From Deltaproteobacteria bacterium (GTDB lineage Bacteria; Myxococcota_A; Polyangia; Polyangiales; B10-G4), in contig QMMC01000003.1 of NCBI GenBank assembly GCA_003647065.1, positions 1 through 51,301 of the forward strand: 51,301 nt of DNA. Reading direction: 5' to 3'. Made by a program: the position numbers and the translations under genes. Shown here piece after piece: positions 33,109 through 42,796 of the stretch. Numbering within the stretch: position 1 is the first letter of the stretch; each line of letters starts with the position of its first letter. The notes under the pieces were generated by a model that was given only the letters and a program-made list of their open reading frames with translations, ran no database searches and had not been told where the DNA came from.

Positions 33109-33690
33109 GTGACCGTGGTTCTCAGGCGCCTCGCCCGTAGCTTCGCTGCCCTCGCGCTGCTCATCGCCGCGGCCCCCGCTGCGGCTTCGGTAACGGTCGC
33201 CCTCGACCTCGACGAGCTCGTCACCCACTCGGAGCAGGTCGTCCTCGCCACGGTCATCGGCCAACGAACCCTCCGAGATGCGGACCGCCGCATCGTGACC
33301 GATGTGACCCTCCGGATCGACGATTCGATGAAGGGCGGACACGCGCGCGGAGAGGACATCGTGATCCGACGCCTCGGCGGCGCGATCGGCGAGCTCGGCA
33401 TGCGGGTCGAAGGGGAGCCCGCCTTCACCGACGGCGAGCGCTCGGTGGTATTCGCCGAGCGCCTCGGCCAACACCTCCGGCCCACCGGGATGAGCCAGGG
33501 TGTGCTCCGAGTCCGCCTCGACGAGGGCGGCCGCGAACTGGTTCATCCGGCAGTCCGGGGGCTCGAGCTCGTTCGGCGCAGCCCGGCCGGTGCGATGATT
33601 CCCGCCCCCGCCTATCTCATCGCGGCCCGGCCCCTCAACGACGTGATGGACGAGATTCGTCAGGCCGTGGAACGCACCCGTGCGCGCTGA
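33109..33690 (+). CDS. Unrecognised exported protein
   Basis: About 193 residues from GTG 33109 (GTG 33115 also possible). The N-terminus is a signal peptide (RRLARSFAALALLIAAAPAAAS) and the body is beta-rich: DELVTHSEQVVLATVIGQRT, VTDVTLRIDDSMKG, GEDIVIRRLGGAIGELGMRVEGEPAFTDGERSVVF. This pattern occurs in a widespread group of uncharacterised exported proteins next to matrixin-like proteases. It overlaps the downstream metzincin gene by 11 bases, so the two are very likely co-translated partners. Confidence 0.65.
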   Translation: MTVVLRRLARSFAALALLIAAAPAAASVTVALDLDELVTHSEQVVLATVIGQRTLRDADRRIVTDVTLRIDDSMKGGHARGEDIVIRRLGGAIGELGMRVEGEPAFTDGERSVVFAERLGQHLRPTGMSQGVLRVRLDEGGRELVHPAVRGLELVRRSPAGAMIPAPAYLIAARPLNDVMDEIRQAVERTRAR

Positions 33691-34561
33691 CTCCTTCGTC
33701 ACCCTCTCGATAGTGCTGCTCACACTCCTCGGCGTGCCGGCCAGCGCCAGCGCGTGGTGCCAAATGACCACGGGTCTGACGGGGTCCGTTCGCCCCGACG
33801 AGTGCGACACGGTCAATACCCCGCTGCGCTGGGAGCAGCCGTGCCTCAGCTACACGGTGCATCGGGACGGAGCCCGCGACTTCACCGACACCGAGGTCTT
33901 CAGCATCATCGATACATCGTTCCAAGCCTGGATGGACGTGCGCTGCGAGGCGAACCCCCTCGACTTCCAGGTGCGGCGCCGTGACGAGCCGGCGAGCTGC
34001 GATCACGCCGAGTACAACACCGGCGCCGGCAACATGAATGCCATCGTCTTCATCGAGGACTGGAACACCCGAGCGGGATATGACCCCCGGGCCTTCGCCC
34101 TGACGACGGTGTGGCACAACACCTCGACCGGCGAAATCTACGACGTCGACATCGAGGTCAACGAGGAGCTCACCGAGTATACCGACTGCGATGCCCTGGA
34201 AGGCTGCGACGACGGACGCACCGACCTGCAGAACGTGCTCACTCACGAGATCGGCCACTTCTTCGCCATGGCCCACAGCGACGCCACGAACTCGACGATG
34301 TGGTGGATGGCCGACCCCGGGGACGTCAACAAGCGCGTGCTGCGCACCGACGACGTGACAGGCATCTGCACCATCTATCCCCCCGGCGCCCTCACCGCAG
34401 CCTGTGACTTCACGGAGCGCGGGGGCTTCAGCAGCGAATGCGGCGGCGGCGGTGGCGGCGGCTGCGGCTGCGCGGCCGTCGGACTCGACGATGCCAAGGG
34501 CGTCACGGGCTGGGCCCTCGGCCTCCTCGCCCTCGTGCTCATCTCTCGGCGACGTCGCTAG
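33680..34561 (+). CDS. Exported metzincin (matrixin-like) protease with MYXO-CTERM-like tail
   Basis: 293 residues from GTG 33680. Signal peptide (VTLSIVLLTLLGVPASASAW), then a catalytic domain with HEIGHFFAMAH (H189, H193, H199), the HExxHxxxxxH zinc site of metzincins; the usual Gly after HxxHxx is Ala. A STMWWM stretch may supply the Met-turn. Paired cysteines (C106-type, DCDALEGCDD) suggest disulphides. The C-terminus is a poly-Gly stretch, GCGCAAVG, a helix GWALGLLALVLIS and RRRR, as in MYXO-CTERM sorting tags, so the protein is probably surface-displayed. Coupled to the upstream exported protein. Confidence 0.8.
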   Translation: MRADSFVTLSIVLLTLLGVPASASAWCQMTTGLTGSVRPDECDTVNTPLRWEQPCLSYTVHRDGARDFTDTEVFSIIDTSFQAWMDVRCEANPLDFQVRRRDEPASCDHAEYNTGAGNMNAIVFIEDWNTRAGYDPRAFALTTVWHNTSTGEIYDVDIEVNEELTEYTDCDALEGCDDGRTDLQNVLTHEIGHFFAMAHSDATNSTMWWMADPGDVNKRVLRTDDVTGICTIYPPGALTAACDFTERGGFSSECGGGGGGGCGCAAVGLDDAKGVTGWALGLLALVLISRRRR

Positions 34562-34638
34562 GGCGACCGAGCCTGCACCGAGCATCCTGGTCTGTTGGGC
34601 GGTTGGCGCCGGACGGCCTTTCGGTCATCGTCGCACCC

Positions 34639-35529
34639 ATGACAGACGTGCTCCGGGAGCTGGTCGAGGTGCTGAAGCTCGAACGCATCGAAGAGAACAT
34701 CTTCCGCGGTCAGAGCCAGGATCTCGGGTGGGGTCGGGTTTTCGGCGGACAGGTCCTCGGCCAAGCCCTCTCGGCGGCGGAGCAGACCGTGCCGCCGGGA
34801 CGCATGGTGCACTCGCTGCACGGCTACTTCCTCAGGCCCGGGGACGCGAAGAAGCCGATCGTCTTCACCGTCGATCCCATCCGCGACGGTCGGAGCTTCA
34901 CCACCCGGCGGGTGGTGGCGGTCCAGAACGGACGAGCGATCTTCAGCCTCTCGGCGTCGTTTCAGAGCGACGAGGTGGGGCTCGACCACCAAGCAGAGCA
35001 GATGCCCGACGTGCCGGGGCCGGACGAGCTGCGCAGCGAACAGGAACTCGGCCGGCGCTATCTGGAGAAGATGCCGGCGGACATCGTGGCGAAGATCCCG
35101 TTGGGGCTGCGCGAACGGATCACCTCTGAACGTCCGATCGAGATTCGCCCCGTCGACCCAGTCGACCCGATGAACCCCAAGGTGCGGCCGCCGACCGAGC
35201 GGGTGTGGTTCCGCGCCAACGGTACCCTCCCGGACGAACCGTCACTGCACGCCTACATGCTGGCGTACGCATCGGACTTCCACCTGCTCTCGTCGACGAT
35301 GCTGCCCCATGGGGTCACGTGGTTGACGCCCGGCCTCCAGGTCGCGAGCCTCGACCACGCCATGTGGTGGTATCGGCCTTTTCGCCTCGACGACTGGCTG
35401 CTCTACGACATCGAATCGCCGACCGCACGGGGAGCCCGGGGCCTCGCTCGGGGCCGCTGGTTCACACGGAACGGCGAGCTCGTCGCCGCGACGATGCAGG
35501 AGGGACTGATTCGCGACCGGCGCCCCTGA
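34639..35529 (+). CDS. tesB: Acyl-CoA thioesterase II
   Basis: 296 residues, double hot-dog fold. N-terminal GWGRVFGGQVLGQALSAAEQTVPPGRMVHSLHGYFLRPGD and C-terminal AYASDFHLLSSTMLPHG...QVASLDHAMWWYRPFRLDDWLLYDIESP are diagnostic. The catalytic Asp is D213 (ASDFHLL), and the Thr/Ser and Gln positions (SSTM, GLQVASLDH) are present. It hydrolyses acyl-CoA to free fatty acid and CoA in the cytoplasm. ATG 34639 is used; the frame is open further upstream but there it overlaps the metzincin tail. It converges on the ompA-family gene. Confidence 0.92.
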   Translation: MTDVLRELVEVLKLERIEENIFRGQSQDLGWGRVFGGQVLGQALSAAEQTVPPGRMVHSLHGYFLRPGDAKKPIVFTVDPIRDGRSFTTRRVVAVQNGRAIFSLSASFQSDEVGLDHQAEQMPDVPGPDELRSEQELGRRYLEKMPADIVAKIPLGLRERITSERPIEIRPVDPVDPMNPKVRPPTERVWFRANGTLPDEPSLHAYMLAYASDFHLLSSTMLPHGVTWLTPGLQVASLDHAMWWYRPFRLDDWLLYDIESPTARGARGLARGRWFTRNGELVAATMQEGLIRDRRP

Positions 35530-35552
35530 GGCCGCCGGTCACGATGTCGAGC

Positions 35553-38123
35553 TCAGGGCTCCGCGGGCGCTTCCGCACGCTCGGAGATCATGAACTGCAC
35601 GCGGCGGTTTCGGGCGCGGTTGGCCGGGGTGATGTTCGGCACCAGGGGCTCGGCCTGGCCATAACCCCGGGCCTCGAGGCGGCCCTCGTCGATGCCGTGC
35701 TCGATGAGCCACTGGCGAACCGAGTCGGCCCGACGCTGGGAGAGCTCGGTGTTGTGGGCGGCACCGCCACGGTTGTCCGTGTGACCCTGAATCTCGATTC
35801 GCGTGAGCTCCGGGGTGCGGATGACGACGTCGGCGATCTCGTTCATGAGCGGGAAGCTCGTCGGCAAGATCTCGTTGCTGTTGGTGGCGAAGTTGATCTG
35901 CCGGCGAATGCGAATCTGCCGACGCTGGACCCGCACCAAGGGGCGCCGAGGACGCTCGACGAGGTCGATCTGAATGTTGGTGACCTCCCGGACCGCGATC
36001 TCGAAGGTCTGGTTCTTGATGAGGTAGCCCTCGGAGTCGACCTGCACGTGGTAGGTGCCCGGAAGCAGGCCGCCGACCGTGAAGGCGCCCGCAGCATCGG
36101 AGTTGATGGTGCGGTGCTCGGGGCCGGTGATCTGAATCGCCGCCGCGATGGCTGCGTTGTCTTCTCCGCCGACGACGCGACCCTGGACGCCGCCGACTCG
36201 GGGAAGCGCGACGAGCTCACACCGAACCTCGACGTCGGTGGTGTTCTCGTCGGCGATGGTCGCGACGCAGGTGCCCGAGTTGTAACCCTCGTGGCTGATC
36301 TCCATCTGAATCACGCCCGGGTCGAACTGGTAGCTGGTGAAGCGACCGTCCTCGGCCGTGACGATGGGTGACAGGTCCAGGGCGACGTAGCGGCCCTGCT
36401 CGGTCCCGGGGTCCGCGGCCGAGGCTGCGGCCGGTGCGCCATCGGCCCCATCCGTATCGGTACCCGGTGCGCCCTCGGAGGGAGCGGCCGCCGCAAGGGA
36501 GCCGTCGCCGCCCGCTTCGGCTACATCGGTCTCGTCTTCGTCGGTTTCGTCCGCCGCGGGACCAACCGCAGCCACCGTCAGGGTCATGCTCGGGAAACGG
36601 ACGATGGCGCCGTCGATCGGCGTGCCCGTGCCCTGCTCCACGACGACCGCGTTGATGCGACCCTTGGGGGGCGGCGGCACGCGGACCTCGACGCGACGCT
36701 CGACCTCCTGGATGACCGGCTCGGGGATCGGCGGCTCCATGACGTCGTAGGCGTAGCTCATGCCGAGGAAGACGTTGTAGGGGCGGTTTTGCGCGAGCTC
36801 GCGCACCGCATTTTCGATGGTGGCGCCCGAGAGCCCGATGTCGACGCCGAGGAGGAAGCCGAGGCCCGCGACCGGGGGAAGAACCCGCACGCCGAGGGTC
36901 AGGTCCATCGGGAAAGCGCCAGCGCCGGTCTTGTCGAGGCAGCCGTCCTGGCCTTCGACGGGACGGTCACTGCCGTCCGATCCCGGAATGAAGAGGCAGT
37001 CGTAGCCCTGCCGGTTGACCGGGATCCACCAGTTCCACTCGATGATCGGATTGATGAAGAAGTCTTCGGCCACCATCAGCGGTGACTCGAGGCCGATGCC
37101 GAGCTTGAAGAAGTCGGTGCGGTTGATGTTCAGGGCGAAGCGCTCGACCCGCGTGATCAGGTGCCGGTCTTCGAGGGCAATCGGCCGGGGGTCCGGGAGA
37201 GCCGCGTAGCGTGCCTCTTCGACATCGGAGATCAGGTTGGCCGAGTTGTCGAAGTAGTACTGAAGGTTGAAGCGGGAGATGAACGGGAACGGGTCTTCGA
37301 GCCCGCGGAGGTCGAGGGTCGCGTTGGCCCGAATGCCTACGCTCGTACTGCCGAAGACCAAGCCGATGTCTCCGACCGTATTGAGGAAGCCGAGGTTGAG
37401 GTCACCACCGATGGTGAAAATCGACGAGAGATCGTAGCCGAACTTCACACCGAGGAAGGTGTCCCCGAGGACCTGAAAGAGGTCCGGGACCTCTGTATTG
37501 TTCGCGTTCGCGTAGCTGATGATGGACGCGTAGACCTCGACCATCTCGTGAACGGTCCAGCTCAGCGTGAGGTATCCGCCGATGTGGTCATTCTGGTCGC
37601 CGATGTTGAGGAAGTCCCCAGCGAAGAAGAAGTCCGTCGTGAGTCCGACACGGAACGACTCGGCCGCGCCGGGGCTCGCGTCGACGACGTGCACACCGCC
37701 AACCACACCGCCGAGGGTCGGGTGATAGCGGAGCCGCTGATTTCGGAGCTCTTCCGGGGCCCGGAGGTGGGTCTCGCCAGCGGCCGCCGCGGCGCCGGCA
37801 GCGCCTGCCGCACCCGCCCCGTCTGCGCCGCCCGCGTCGTCTCCGAAGTCACCGCCGAAGTCGTCGCCGGAATCGTCGCCGAAGTCGTCGCCGGAATCGT
37901 CGCCGAAGTCGTCGCCGGCATCGTCGCCAAAGTCGTCGCCGAAGTCGTCTCCGAAGTCGTCATCGGCCGAGCCCGCCGCGTCTCCGGAGCTTCCCCCGGA
38001 GTCATCGCCGAAGTCGTCGCCGAATTCATCGTCGAAGTCGTCCTGGGCGAGGGAGCGGGTCGGCAGCACGAAGCCAATGGCCATGAAGGTAGCCAAGGCG
38101 AGGGTCAGGGTCGCAGCGCGCAT
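35553..38123 (-). CDS. Large OmpA-family outer-membrane protein with Asp/Gly repeat
   Basis: 856 residues. Signal peptide (TLALATFMAIGFVLPTRSLAQ), then an acidic repeat (DDFGDD/SGDD units, about 28-100), an Ala/Gly hinge and a beta-barrel-like region (about 120-430: GGVVGGVHVVDASPG, FFFAGDFLNIGDQNDHIGGYLTL). Two carboxypeptidase-regulatory/PEGA-like segments follow (GRINAVVVEQGTGTPIDGAIVRF; GVQGRVVGGEDNAAIAAAIQITG). The OmpA peptidoglycan-binding domain ends it (INFATNSNEILPTS...IEIQGHTDNRGGAAHNTELSQRRADSVRQWLIE). TAAGGAG lies six bases before the ATG. It links the outer membrane to peptidoglycan; the repeat should be exposed to the periplasm. Confidence 0.88.
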   Translation of the reverse strand: MRAATLTLALATFMAIGFVLPTRSLAQDDFDDEFGDDFGDDSGGSSGDAAGSADDDFGDDFGDDFGDDAGDDFGDDSGDDFGDDSGDDFGGDFGDDAGGADGAGAAGAAGAAAAAGETHLRAPEELRNQRLRYHPTLGGVVGGVHVVDASPGAAESFRVGLTTDFFFAGDFLNIGDQNDHIGGYLTLSWTVHEMVEVYASIISYANANNTEVPDLFQVLGDTFLGVKFGYDLSSIFTIGGDLNLGFLNTVGDIGLVFGSTSVGIRANATLDLRGLEDPFPFISRFNLQYYFDNSANLISDVEEARYAALPDPRPIALEDRHLITRVERFALNINRTDFFKLGIGLESPLMVAEDFFINPIIEWNWWIPVNRQGYDCLFIPGSDGSDRPVEGQDGCLDKTGAGAFPMDLTLGVRVLPPVAGLGFLLGVDIGLSGATIENAVRELAQNRPYNVFLGMSYAYDVMEPPIPEPVIQEVERRVEVRVPPPPKGRINAVVVEQGTGTPIDGAIVRFPSMTLTVAAVGPAADETDEDETDVAEAGGDGSLAAAAPSEGAPGTDTDGADGAPAAASAADPGTEQGRYVALDLSPIVTAEDGRFTSYQFDPGVIQMEISHEGYNSGTCVATIADENTTDVEVRCELVALPRVGGVQGRVVGGEDNAAIAAAIQITGPEHRTINSDAAGAFTVGGLLPGTYHVQVDSEGYLIKNQTFEIAVREVTNIQIDLVERPRRPLVRVQRRQIRIRRQINFATNSNEILPTSFPLMNEIADVVIRTPELTRIEIQGHTDNRGGAAHNTELSQRRADSVRQWLIEHGIDEGRLEARGYGQAEPLVPNITPANRARNRRVQFMISERAEAPAEP

Positions 38124-38287
38124 CCGATGCTCCTTACCGGGGGTAGTCTACGGGGTACACGACCCCCTACATCCGGGCGCTTTTCATACAACGGCTCGCC
38201 CGAAACGTCCATTGTTCCGCGGACTACGCCCATCTCCGGCCAACGATCTGGGCCCTAATTTGGGTACCCGGGCGGAAGGTGGGTCGG

Positions 38288-38620
38288 TCAGTTGCCGGTG
38301 GCCACGTGGAGCGTGGCCGTCCCTGAAGGGGGGATCATCGCTGTCGTCGGGGAGGGCGCTTCACCCTCATCCGGTTGAAATCGCACGGAATAACTGCCTC
38401 CGGGGACCCCATTGATCCGACAGGTGCCCTCCTCGGTGTGGCAGCTGTAGGACCCCTCACCGCGCCGCGGGGTGAGGGTCACTTCGCCGTCCGTAGGGTT
38501 CTCACCGCGGAGCTGAACGACCACGAGGGCCTCGGCGAAGGCCACGGACGCCCAGAGGACGGCAGCTACGAGCAGACTCGCGGAGAGGAATAGGGTGGTC
38601 GCGTTGCTCTTGGGGGTCAT
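38288..38620 (-). CDS. Small exported protein with PEGA-like fold
   Basis: 110 residues with a signal peptide (LFLSASLLVAAVLWASVAFAEA). The mature part has one Cys pair (YSCHTEEGTCRINGVPGGSYSVRFQPDEG), and GGSYSVRF is the turn-strand seen in carboxypeptidase-regulatory/PEGA domains. AAGGA lies seven bases before ATG 38620. It is upstream of and in the same direction as the ompA-family gene, 164 bases away, and divergent from the sulfatase-fold gene. Function unknown. Confidence 0.65.
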   Translation of the reverse strand: MTPKSNATTLFLSASLLVAAVLWASVAFAEALVVVQLRGENPTDGEVTLTPRRGEGSYSCHTEEGTCRINGVPGGSYSVRFQPDEGEAPSPTTAMIPPSGTATLHVATGN

Positions 38621-38802
38621 TCCAGCGTCCTTCGGGAACACGGGGCAGGAAGGCGGGGTAGGGACGGCGGATCGACCCTTCCCATTCACCCGGACCGTAT
38701 CGCAAGGGGCCCCCGACCGAAAGTAGGGGGCCAACCGGGGGGGGTGAGCGCCCGATGGCAGCTGAATCTGGCCAACTGCGAGGGCCCCGGTACTCTCCGC
38801 CC

Positions 38803-41214
38803 ATGGCGCGTTTAGCCCTTCTCTTCTGTATGTTCGTGACCGCTTCCTGTGGAAGCGCCGCGGGCGGAACCGCGGCCCCCGGGGACCACGGCCAAACGAC
38901 GGATCTCGAGCATCGGGAAGACCGAGGAGACCGGCGGGGCCAGGACCCGGGTCCGCCGCCCGCAGCATCGGCGGCCGAGCCTCCCGCACCAGCCCCGGCC
39001 CGGGTGCGCTACGACCTCGCCGCGAACGTCGAGCGCGCGGAGATGTTCGAAGGCGAGACCCGGATCATCGACCTCCGGGGCTCCGCCGGCGCAAAGTACA
39101 CGATGGGGGGATGGCTCTCGGGCATGCGCTCCGGTGAGGTCGTCGACGGTGCGAGCACCGGAGTGGTCCTCGGGACCCGGGGTCGCCTCTCGTTGCCGAT
39201 CGCGGCCGCCGCCAGCGATGAAGGACAGAACCGCGGCGTGTCGATCGTCATCTCGGCGCGGGCGATGGTGCCGGGCGTCGTCCGGGCCTACCTCGGCGAA
39301 GAGCAGGTCGGTGAGTTCGAAGTGCCGCGCGATGCGTTTGCCGTCGTGTCGCTTTCCCTCCCCGGCGACGCGCTACGGGTGGGCGACAATACGCTCCTGC
39401 TCCGAACCAGCGGAACGCGGGAAGTCCCGGACGTCGGGCGCGTCGGGCTGCTCGTCGAATGGGTGAAAGTCACGACGGCGAGCAATGCCGGAGACCCCGA
39501 CGAAGCCCGAGGCCCGCTGAATGAGACCGCCCCGGCCCACCCCGCGGTGCGCCTCGGAGACCACCCGGCGCTGCGGCTCCGAGATGGAGATCGCCTCGGC
39601 TTCGCCCTCGAGGTCCCCGAAGGGGCGCGGCTCCGCGGGGTGGTGACCGGCACCGGCGAAGGGGAATTGGGGGATTTGGGGGAGCTGGTCGTCGAAGCGG
39701 CGCTCGATGGCGAAGCGACCGTGTCCCTCGGCGCCACGTCGGGGGGCCCCATCGACCTGGATCTCGGCGCCCTCGCGGGCAAGCTCTGTCGCATCGATCT
39801 GCGAGGTCGCGGGGGCGAGGTCACCATCGGTCGACCCACCATCGTCACCACCGACGTTGCCCCGGACCGCGCCCCACGAGAGCCCCCGCGAAACGTACTG
39901 GTCTACGTCATCGATACGCTCCGGGCGGACAAACTCGAGCCCTACTCTCCCGACACCCGCGTGCGCACCCCGGGCCTCACCCGGTTCGTGCAGTCGGCGG
40001 CGACCTTCCTCCGCGCCCATACCCAGGAGAACTGGACCAAACCCAGCGTGGCAACGCTGATGAGCTCCTTGATGCCGTGGCAACACACGGCGGTGACCGG
40101 AGAGGCGATTGTCCCGGCATCCGTCACGCTCTTGCCGGAGATCTTGAAGGAAGAGGGCTTCTACACCGGGTCGTTCATCGCCAATGGTTACGTCTCCCAG
40201 GCCTTTGGGTTTCGCCAGGGGTGGGACACGTACCGCAACTACATCCGCGAGAACCGTCGCACGGCGGCGGAACACGTCGCCGGGGACGTGCTGCGATGGC
40301 TCGACGATCGTCCCGAGGACCAGCCCTTCTTCCTTTATGTGCACACCATCGACCCCCACGTGCCCTATCGGCCGCCGAACGAGTTCCTCGAGATGTACGA
40401 GGAAACGCCGTACCGCGGGCCCCTCAGCTTCCGCCGCGACGCCACCCTCCTCGGGGGGATCAAGACGGGGCGGATCCGCACCAACGCCCGGGACCGAGCA
40501 CACCTCGAGGCTCTCTACGACGGGGAGATCAGCTACCACGACGTGCACTTCGCCGCGATCCTCGACGGCCTCGAAGGGCGGGGCCTCGCCGATGACACGA
40601 TGGTGGTGGTCACCGCCGACCATGGCGAAGAATTCTGGGACCACGGCTCGGTCGGCCACGGCCACAACGTCTACGAGGAGCTGCTGCACATCCCGATGTT
40701 CATCCGCCTGCCGGGCCTGACGGACTCCTCTTCCGGAGGGTCCTTCGTCGGAGCTCGCCGAGTCGAAGAGCCGATGGGCCTCGTCGATGTGGTGCCGACG
40801 GTCCTCGATGCCCTGGGCCAAGACATTCCCGAAGACCTCGCCGGCCGCTCCGTGCTCCCCGAACTCCTGGGCGACGACCTCCCGGCGCCTCCCTATGCCA
40901 TCTCTGGCTTCATGGAGAACTGGCGCACGATCGTGATCGGCCAGACCAAGCTCATCCAGCGAACCACCCGGGCCTCGAGGCTCTACGACCTGACCGCGGA
41001 CCCGGGAGAAGAGCACGACATCGCGGCGGACCGCCCCATCGCCGTGCGCCACACCCGGGGCCTCTTGGGCCTGGGCCTCGCCGCGACGAGCGACCGCGCC
41101 CACCGAGGCCAGCGCCGCCGCCGGGCCCCACGCCACGAACCGGCCAACGCCCAGATCGACAGCGAGCTAGAGGCGCAACTGGAAGCCCTCGGCTACGTCG
41201 CCGGACACCGCTAA
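38803..41214 (+). CDS. Sulfatase-fold (alkaline phosphatase superfamily) lipoprotein
   Basis: 803 residues. Lipoprotein signal (LALLFCMFVTASC, Cys 16) and a polar linker, then a beta-sandwich region (about 65-365). The sulfatase domain begins RNVLVYVIDTLRADKLEPY, with metal-site Asp and the later DHGEEFWDHGSVGHGHNVYEELLHIP and DPHVPYRP motifs. At the nucleophile site the sequence is NWTKPSVATLMSS: Thr instead of Cys/Ser and no CxPxR, so formylglycine formation is not expected. Phosphodiesterase/phosphotransferase-type members such as LtaS use Thr there. The frame continues upstream to 38755, but ATG 38803 starts the signal peptide. Confidence 0.8.
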   Translation: MARLALLFCMFVTASCGSAAGGTAAPGDHGQTTDLEHREDRGDRRGQDPGPPPAASAAEPPAPAPARVRYDLAANVERAEMFEGETRIIDLRGSAGAKYTMGGWLSGMRSGEVVDGASTGVVLGTRGRLSLPIAAAASDEGQNRGVSIVISARAMVPGVVRAYLGEEQVGEFEVPRDAFAVVSLSLPGDALRVGDNTLLLRTSGTREVPDVGRVGLLVEWVKVTTASNAGDPDEARGPLNETAPAHPAVRLGDHPALRLRDGDRLGFALEVPEGARLRGVVTGTGEGELGDLGELVVEAALDGEATVSLGATSGGPIDLDLGALAGKLCRIDLRGRGGEVTIGRPTIVTTDVAPDRAPREPPRNVLVYVIDTLRADKLEPYSPDTRVRTPGLTRFVQSAATFLRAHTQENWTKPSVATLMSSLMPWQHTAVTGEAIVPASVTLLPEILKEEGFYTGSFIANGYVSQAFGFRQGWDTYRNYIRENRRTAAEHVAGDVLRWLDDRPEDQPFFLYVHTIDPHVPYRPPNEFLEMYEETPYRGPLSFRRDATLLGGIKTGRIRTNARDRAHLEALYDGEISYHDVHFAAILDGLEGRGLADDTMVVVTADHGEEFWDHGSVGHGHNVYEELLHIPMFIRLPGLTDSSSGGSFVGARRVEEPMGLVDVVPTVLDALGQDIPEDLAGRSVLPELLGDDLPAPPYAISGFMENWRTIVIGQTKLIQRTTRASRLYDLTADPGEEHDIAADRPIAVRHTRGLLGLGLAATSDRAHRGQRRRRAPRHEPANAQIDSELEAQLEALGYVAGHR

Positions 41215-41230
41215 CCCGCCTGGGGGGAGG

Positions 41231-42796
41231 TCACTCAGGCAGCTCGACGTCCATACGTGTCTCGGCGTCGTCACTGTCGATGAGCGGCTCGTCGAAGGCC
41301 TCGACCGGGGGCTCCGCGGACTCGACCTCGGTCCCTGCGTCGTCGAAGGCTGCGGCGTCATCGGGGGCCGCAAATTCTTCGGCGGCGACTTCGACGGCCT
41401 CTTCCGCCTCTTCGGCGTACTCTTCGGCCGCGACTTCGACGGCCTCTTCCGCCTCTTCGGCGTACTCAACGGCCTCTTGGACCTCTTGGCCGTCCGCGAC
41501 CGCGACCGCCGCGCCCGGCTCGACGGGACGGGGTGCCGGCTGAATGCAGTCCGACGGGTCCAGGTCAGGGCGCGGTGCGCGGCCCGGAACGGGCAACTCG
41601 CCGCCATAGGCGAAGAGGCCGCTCGGCGCCCGGGGCTCCGGGGCGAGGGCGAGGTTCGGTTCCCAGGTCGCACCGTGGGACTGGCGCGTGAGGGCCCCGT
41701 TCATCTGCTCGAGGGTGAAGCCCGGGGGAGCCGTCGGTGCTTCCGGCAGCGGCGCCGAGGGGGGGGCGTCGATATCGGCGATGTCTTCGACGTTGGCGAG
41801 GTCGATCTCGCTCGTCCCCCAATCCTCCGCCGGGGGCGCCTCGACGTCGTCGGTATGCGCGTCGGCGAAACCTTCGGACTCGGTCGCCGCGGGCTCGTAG
41901 CCATCGACATCGGCCTCGGCAATATCGTCGTCCGTGGCGTACTCGGCGACGTCTTCCAGACCCGCCTCGGCGTCCACATCCTCTACGGCCGCGGCGTCCG
42001 CGTGCTCTGGACCGGCCTCGTCGAAGGCGGCCTCTGCTGCTTCGCCCACGTCCTCGTGGTCCTCGTGGTCCGCGAAGACCTCGGTCGGCCCGGCATCTTC
42101 GTAGGCTTCGGGGGCAGCTTCGGGGGAGGCCCCGGGGTCGTCCTCGGACAGAGCCTGGGCGACGACCGTCGGGCCCTGCCCTTCCATCTCCGCATAGCCA
42201 GCGTCGGGAACGTCCTCGGTGATTTCCTGAGGGACCTCTTGCGCTTCTTCAGCGTCTGGGACGTCTTGGACGTCTGCCGCGTCTTCGGCGTCTGCCGCGC
42301 CTTGGACCTCGCTCGCGGCCACGTGCTCGGCGTATTCGTCGGCGCTCGCCACCATGGTGGACTCTTCTTCGACTTCACCGAACATCTCTTCGCCCGCGGG
42401 TGCCTCGGCCGCCGCGGCTTCGGCAGCGGCCACCGCATCAGCGCTGACCTCTCCCGTAGCGGGGCCATCGAAGGCCCCGGCGCGGTAGGCGAGCATGCGT
42501 TCGTAAACGACTTCGCTCATGCCCTCGAGCTGCAGGTTGTCGAGGACGATGTCGTAGCGCGCCACCTCGGGGCGCTCGGCGCCGCCATCGATGGAGGCCA
42601 CGGCCCGGCCGACGCCTTCGAGGGCGACCGATTGATCCATCAGCAAGATGGAGAACCGTAGCCAGCTGTTCTCTTCGACGGCGTCGGGGCCGTAGAGCAT
42701 CAGGCGCTCGTCGTCGACGCGGTCGGACATGCCCTCCGCAAGCTGAGAGATGTCATTGAATGCGGTCGGGACCGTCAGGGTCGGAGTCTCACTCAT
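41231..42796 (-). CDS. Acidic repeat-rich protein of unknown function
   Basis: 521 residues. About 110 residues at the N-terminus look folded (DERLMLYGPDAVEENSWLRFSILLMDQSVALEGVGRAVASIDGG...YDIVLDNLQLEGMSEVVYERML) and resemble, weakly, the strand pattern of myxobacterial PilZ-like domains. The remainder is low-complexity Ala/Glu/Asp/Val with a duplicated AEEAEEAVEVAAEE stretch near the C-terminus and a Pro-rich island (APEPRAPSGLFAYGGELPVPGRAPRPDLDPSD). No signal peptide. Its start overlaps the xseB stop by eight bases, so the two are co-translated. Function unknown. Confidence 0.7.
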   Translation of the reverse strand: MSETPTLTVPTAFNDISQLAEGMSDRVDDERLMLYGPDAVEENSWLRFSILLMDQSVALEGVGRAVASIDGGAERPEVARYDIVLDNLQLEGMSEVVYERMLAYRAGAFDGPATGEVSADAVAAAEAAAAEAPAGEEMFGEVEEESTMVASADEYAEHVAASEVQGAADAEDAADVQDVPDAEEAQEVPQEITEDVPDAGYAEMEGQGPTVVAQALSEDDPGASPEAAPEAYEDAGPTEVFADHEDHEDVGEAAEAAFDEAGPEHADAAAVEDVDAEAGLEDVAEYATDDDIAEADVDGYEPAATESEGFADAHTDDVEAPPAEDWGTSEIDLANVEDIADIDAPPSAPLPEAPTAPPGFTLEQMNGALTRQSHGATWEPNLALAPEPRAPSGLFAYGGELPVPGRAPRPDLDPSDCIQPAPRPVEPGAAVAVADGQEVQEAVEYAEEAEEAVEVAAEEYAEEAEEAVEVAAEEFAAPDDAAAFDDAGTEVESAEPPVEAFDEPLIDSDDAETRMDVELPE

